Positions 62,612-64,000 of a stretch of 64,000 nucleotides of DNA are shown piece after piece (the stretch's first letter is position 1; the number at the start of each line of letters is the position of its first letter). The notes under the pieces were generated by a model. The model did not search any database, was not told the DNA's origin, and was given only the letters and a program-made list of their open reading frames with translations. The stretch is from positions 84,306,501 through 84,370,500 of the forward strand of contig NC_133158.1 of assembly GCF_040802235.1 (NCBI RefSeq), in the 5' to 3' direction. This stretch comes from Manis javanica (Eukaryota > Chordata > Mammalia > Pholidota > Manidae). Position numbers and translations under genes: made by a program.

Positions 62612-63144
62612 AAACAATTAATAAATGCAGGCACTTTTCTAATTGAAATCATCCTGACAGATTCATGAATTGAAATTGCCATAGATGGTGTCAAAGCGTG
62701 TACTCCCAAATGCTAATGAAAGCTGAAATCTCTCCACATGTGGTTTATTCTTTGCTCCACAAAGTCCTTGAATAGCATTTCTTTATGCTACATGTTTTTC
62801 TGCAGTGGTGGAATATGCCCCTAGTAGTTTATTTACCTTTCTACTATTTCCATACTTTTTCAGGAAGGCATAACTGAGCTACAGTATTTTAAACTCTTTT
62901 TTCATTCGTTATCTTCTTTCTTTTACATATGTAAGGTTTCTGGATCTAGCTGCTTTCTTTCCTTTTACTTTGATCTGGTCCATCTACTTATGTCTCTAAC
63001 ACATTTCTCTAGATTCTCCCTGTGAGGATAGTCAAAGAGGTAAAGTGAGTGAGTTCTTGGTCTTCTACAAACACCTATTGTTTGAACAAATCCTGTCCAC
63101 TTTCACTTCCTGCTGTGTAACAGTGGCTAAACGACATGCATGGA
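62612..63144. other. Intergenic, no gene seen
   Basis: Unrecognised sequence. Confidence 0.55.
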
Positions 63145-63366
63145 CTTGGACCTTGAAACCAGACTATCTGCATTCCAATTCCATCTTTACAATTTACTAA
63201 CTGCATGCTTTGGATGAGTTACTTAACCTCCCAATACCTCAACTTCTGTAGCTATAAAATAGAAACAATAATAGCACATCTGTCATGTGTATTATTTTAA
63301 GGATTAATGACTTCATATATAATATTTGGAACAATATCTGGCACATAGTAGATACTCTATAACAGT
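63145..63366 (+). repeat. MIR SINE relic
   Basis: Good plus-strand MIR: CAATTTACTAACTGCATGC, GATGAGTTACTTAACCTCCC, ATAAAATAGAAACAATAATAGC, TTTTAAGGATTAATGAC and ATATCTGGCACATAGTAGAT in order. Confidence 0.9.
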
Positions 63367-63489
63367 TTTTTCTATTATAACCTTACACAGGAGATATTCT
63401 TTCTATCTGATGATCTTACCCAGGCTTGGGCTCAATCTAATTTGGTCCCATCATGCTCCCATTTGATACTTCTCATCCTTCCCTTAGGA

Positions 63490-63674
63490 CACTGGTTCTC
63501 AGATATGTTCTCTAGGTCCAACAGCATCACCATCACTTCGAATGTATTAGAAATGCAGGAGTTTGGGCTCCACCCCAGACTTACTGATCAGAAGTCCTAG
63601 GTGGGTAGCCAATCAATCTGTTTTAACTAGTTCTTCATGTGATTCTGATACAAGGTCAAATTTTAAAACCACTG
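63490..63674 (+). mobile_element. MER5A hAT non-autonomous DNA transposon
   Basis: CACTGGTTCTCAG at the left, CAGCATCACCATCACTTCG, TTAGAAATGCAGGAGTTTGG, CTCCACCCCAGACTTACTGA, CAATCTGTTTTAACTAGTTC and AAAACCACTG at the right. Flanked by CCTTAGGA and CATTAGGT (6/8), consistent with the 8-bp hAT target duplication. Confidence 0.88.
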
Positions 63675-64000
63675 CATTAGGTTTCAAATTCAATATTTTT
63701 TATTATGTTCCTTCAGTAAATAGGCAGTAACCCTGAAAATTATGCATTTTTTTCTCTTATGCATATCTTCCTGATCTTTCACTTCAAATCTGTTAAGATT
63801 CTCTGAAGCCACTTAGTCTGGCTACTACACTCGCCAGTGAAGTAGTCCTCCAGTCACTCATTCTAGCCTCTGGGTTCCACCTTAAAGACTATGATGTAAT
63901 TGGTTTGGGGTACTCTGGCCATCAAGAGTTTTAAAGGAGTGTTTCTAAATGTGCAACAAAGTTGAGAGCACAGATCTATATGCTTATTTTGGCTTAAGTG
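63675..64000. other. Intergenic, no gene seen
   Basis: Unrecognised sequence to the window end. Confidence 0.55.

Noticed and set aside
1..64000. Bacterial-type features: operons, ribosome binding sites, CRISPR, prophage, riboswitches
   Set aside because: Repeat content is mammalian; there are no spaced direct repeats of CRISPR type and no gene-dense coding.
1..64000. tRNA, snRNA or 7SL-derived genes or pseudogenes
   Set aside because: No A/B box pairs with cloverleaf potential, U6-type start or 7SL signature were seen by eye; an Infernal or tRNAscan search would be decisive.

Overview
This window is non-coding, AT-rich nuclear DNA from a placental mammal. No host protein-coding gene, tRNA, rRNA, operon or CRISPR array can be supported. 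The only coding-type sequence is decayed LINE-1 (L1) ORF1 and ORF2, and the rest is repeat relics of several ages in apparently unique intergenic or intronic sequence. Ancient mammalian repeats (MIR, L2, HAL1, MER3/MER5/MER20 hAT elements, MLT1 LTRs) identify a mammal. The L1 5'UTR type and the absence of rodent B1/B2, primate Alu, carnivore tRNA-Lys SINEs and horse ERE elements point to a laurasiatherian. A pangolin-like genome would fit, but that is a weak inference from memory.

Layout. 0-11.4 kb: a 432-nt uninterrupted purine tract (242-673), MIR and L2 relics, an LTR at 2494-2984, a gammaretrovirus-type solo LTR (5486-5880) with duplicated CCAAT units, a long L2 (8080-8830) and a MER3 (9435-9658). 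11.4-14 kb: L1 copy A, 5'-truncated, with a perfect 11-bp target-site duplication (TSD). 14.7-16.7 kb: HAL1 fragments, an AT/CA cruciform-prone block and an LTR-like region with degenerate 58-bp repeats. 16.7-22.8 kb: L1 copy B, essentially full length (5'UTR, ORF1, ORF2, 3'UTR, A-tail, perfect 11-bp TSD), inactivated by frameshifts, a nonsense codon and loss of the reverse transcriptase FADD motif. 22.8-48 kb: mostly unique sequence with MIR, MER20, MER5, MLT1 and one MER3 nested in a MIR. 48-54.3 kb: L1 copy C, older and near full length. 57.4-60 kb: L1 copy D, on the minus strand, 5'-truncated, nested in an older L1M relic. 60-64 kb: L2, MIR and MER5A relics.

The L1 copies are remnants of a copy-and-paste retrotransposon (ORF1p RNA chaperone; ORF2p endonuclease and reverse transcriptase). 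None is intact, so no working system is present. The most notable observation is a 374-bp block that differs at one base between L1 A and L1 B, while their flanks are only about 90% identical. This suggests gene conversion or an assembly error. I found no convincing undescribed biological system.
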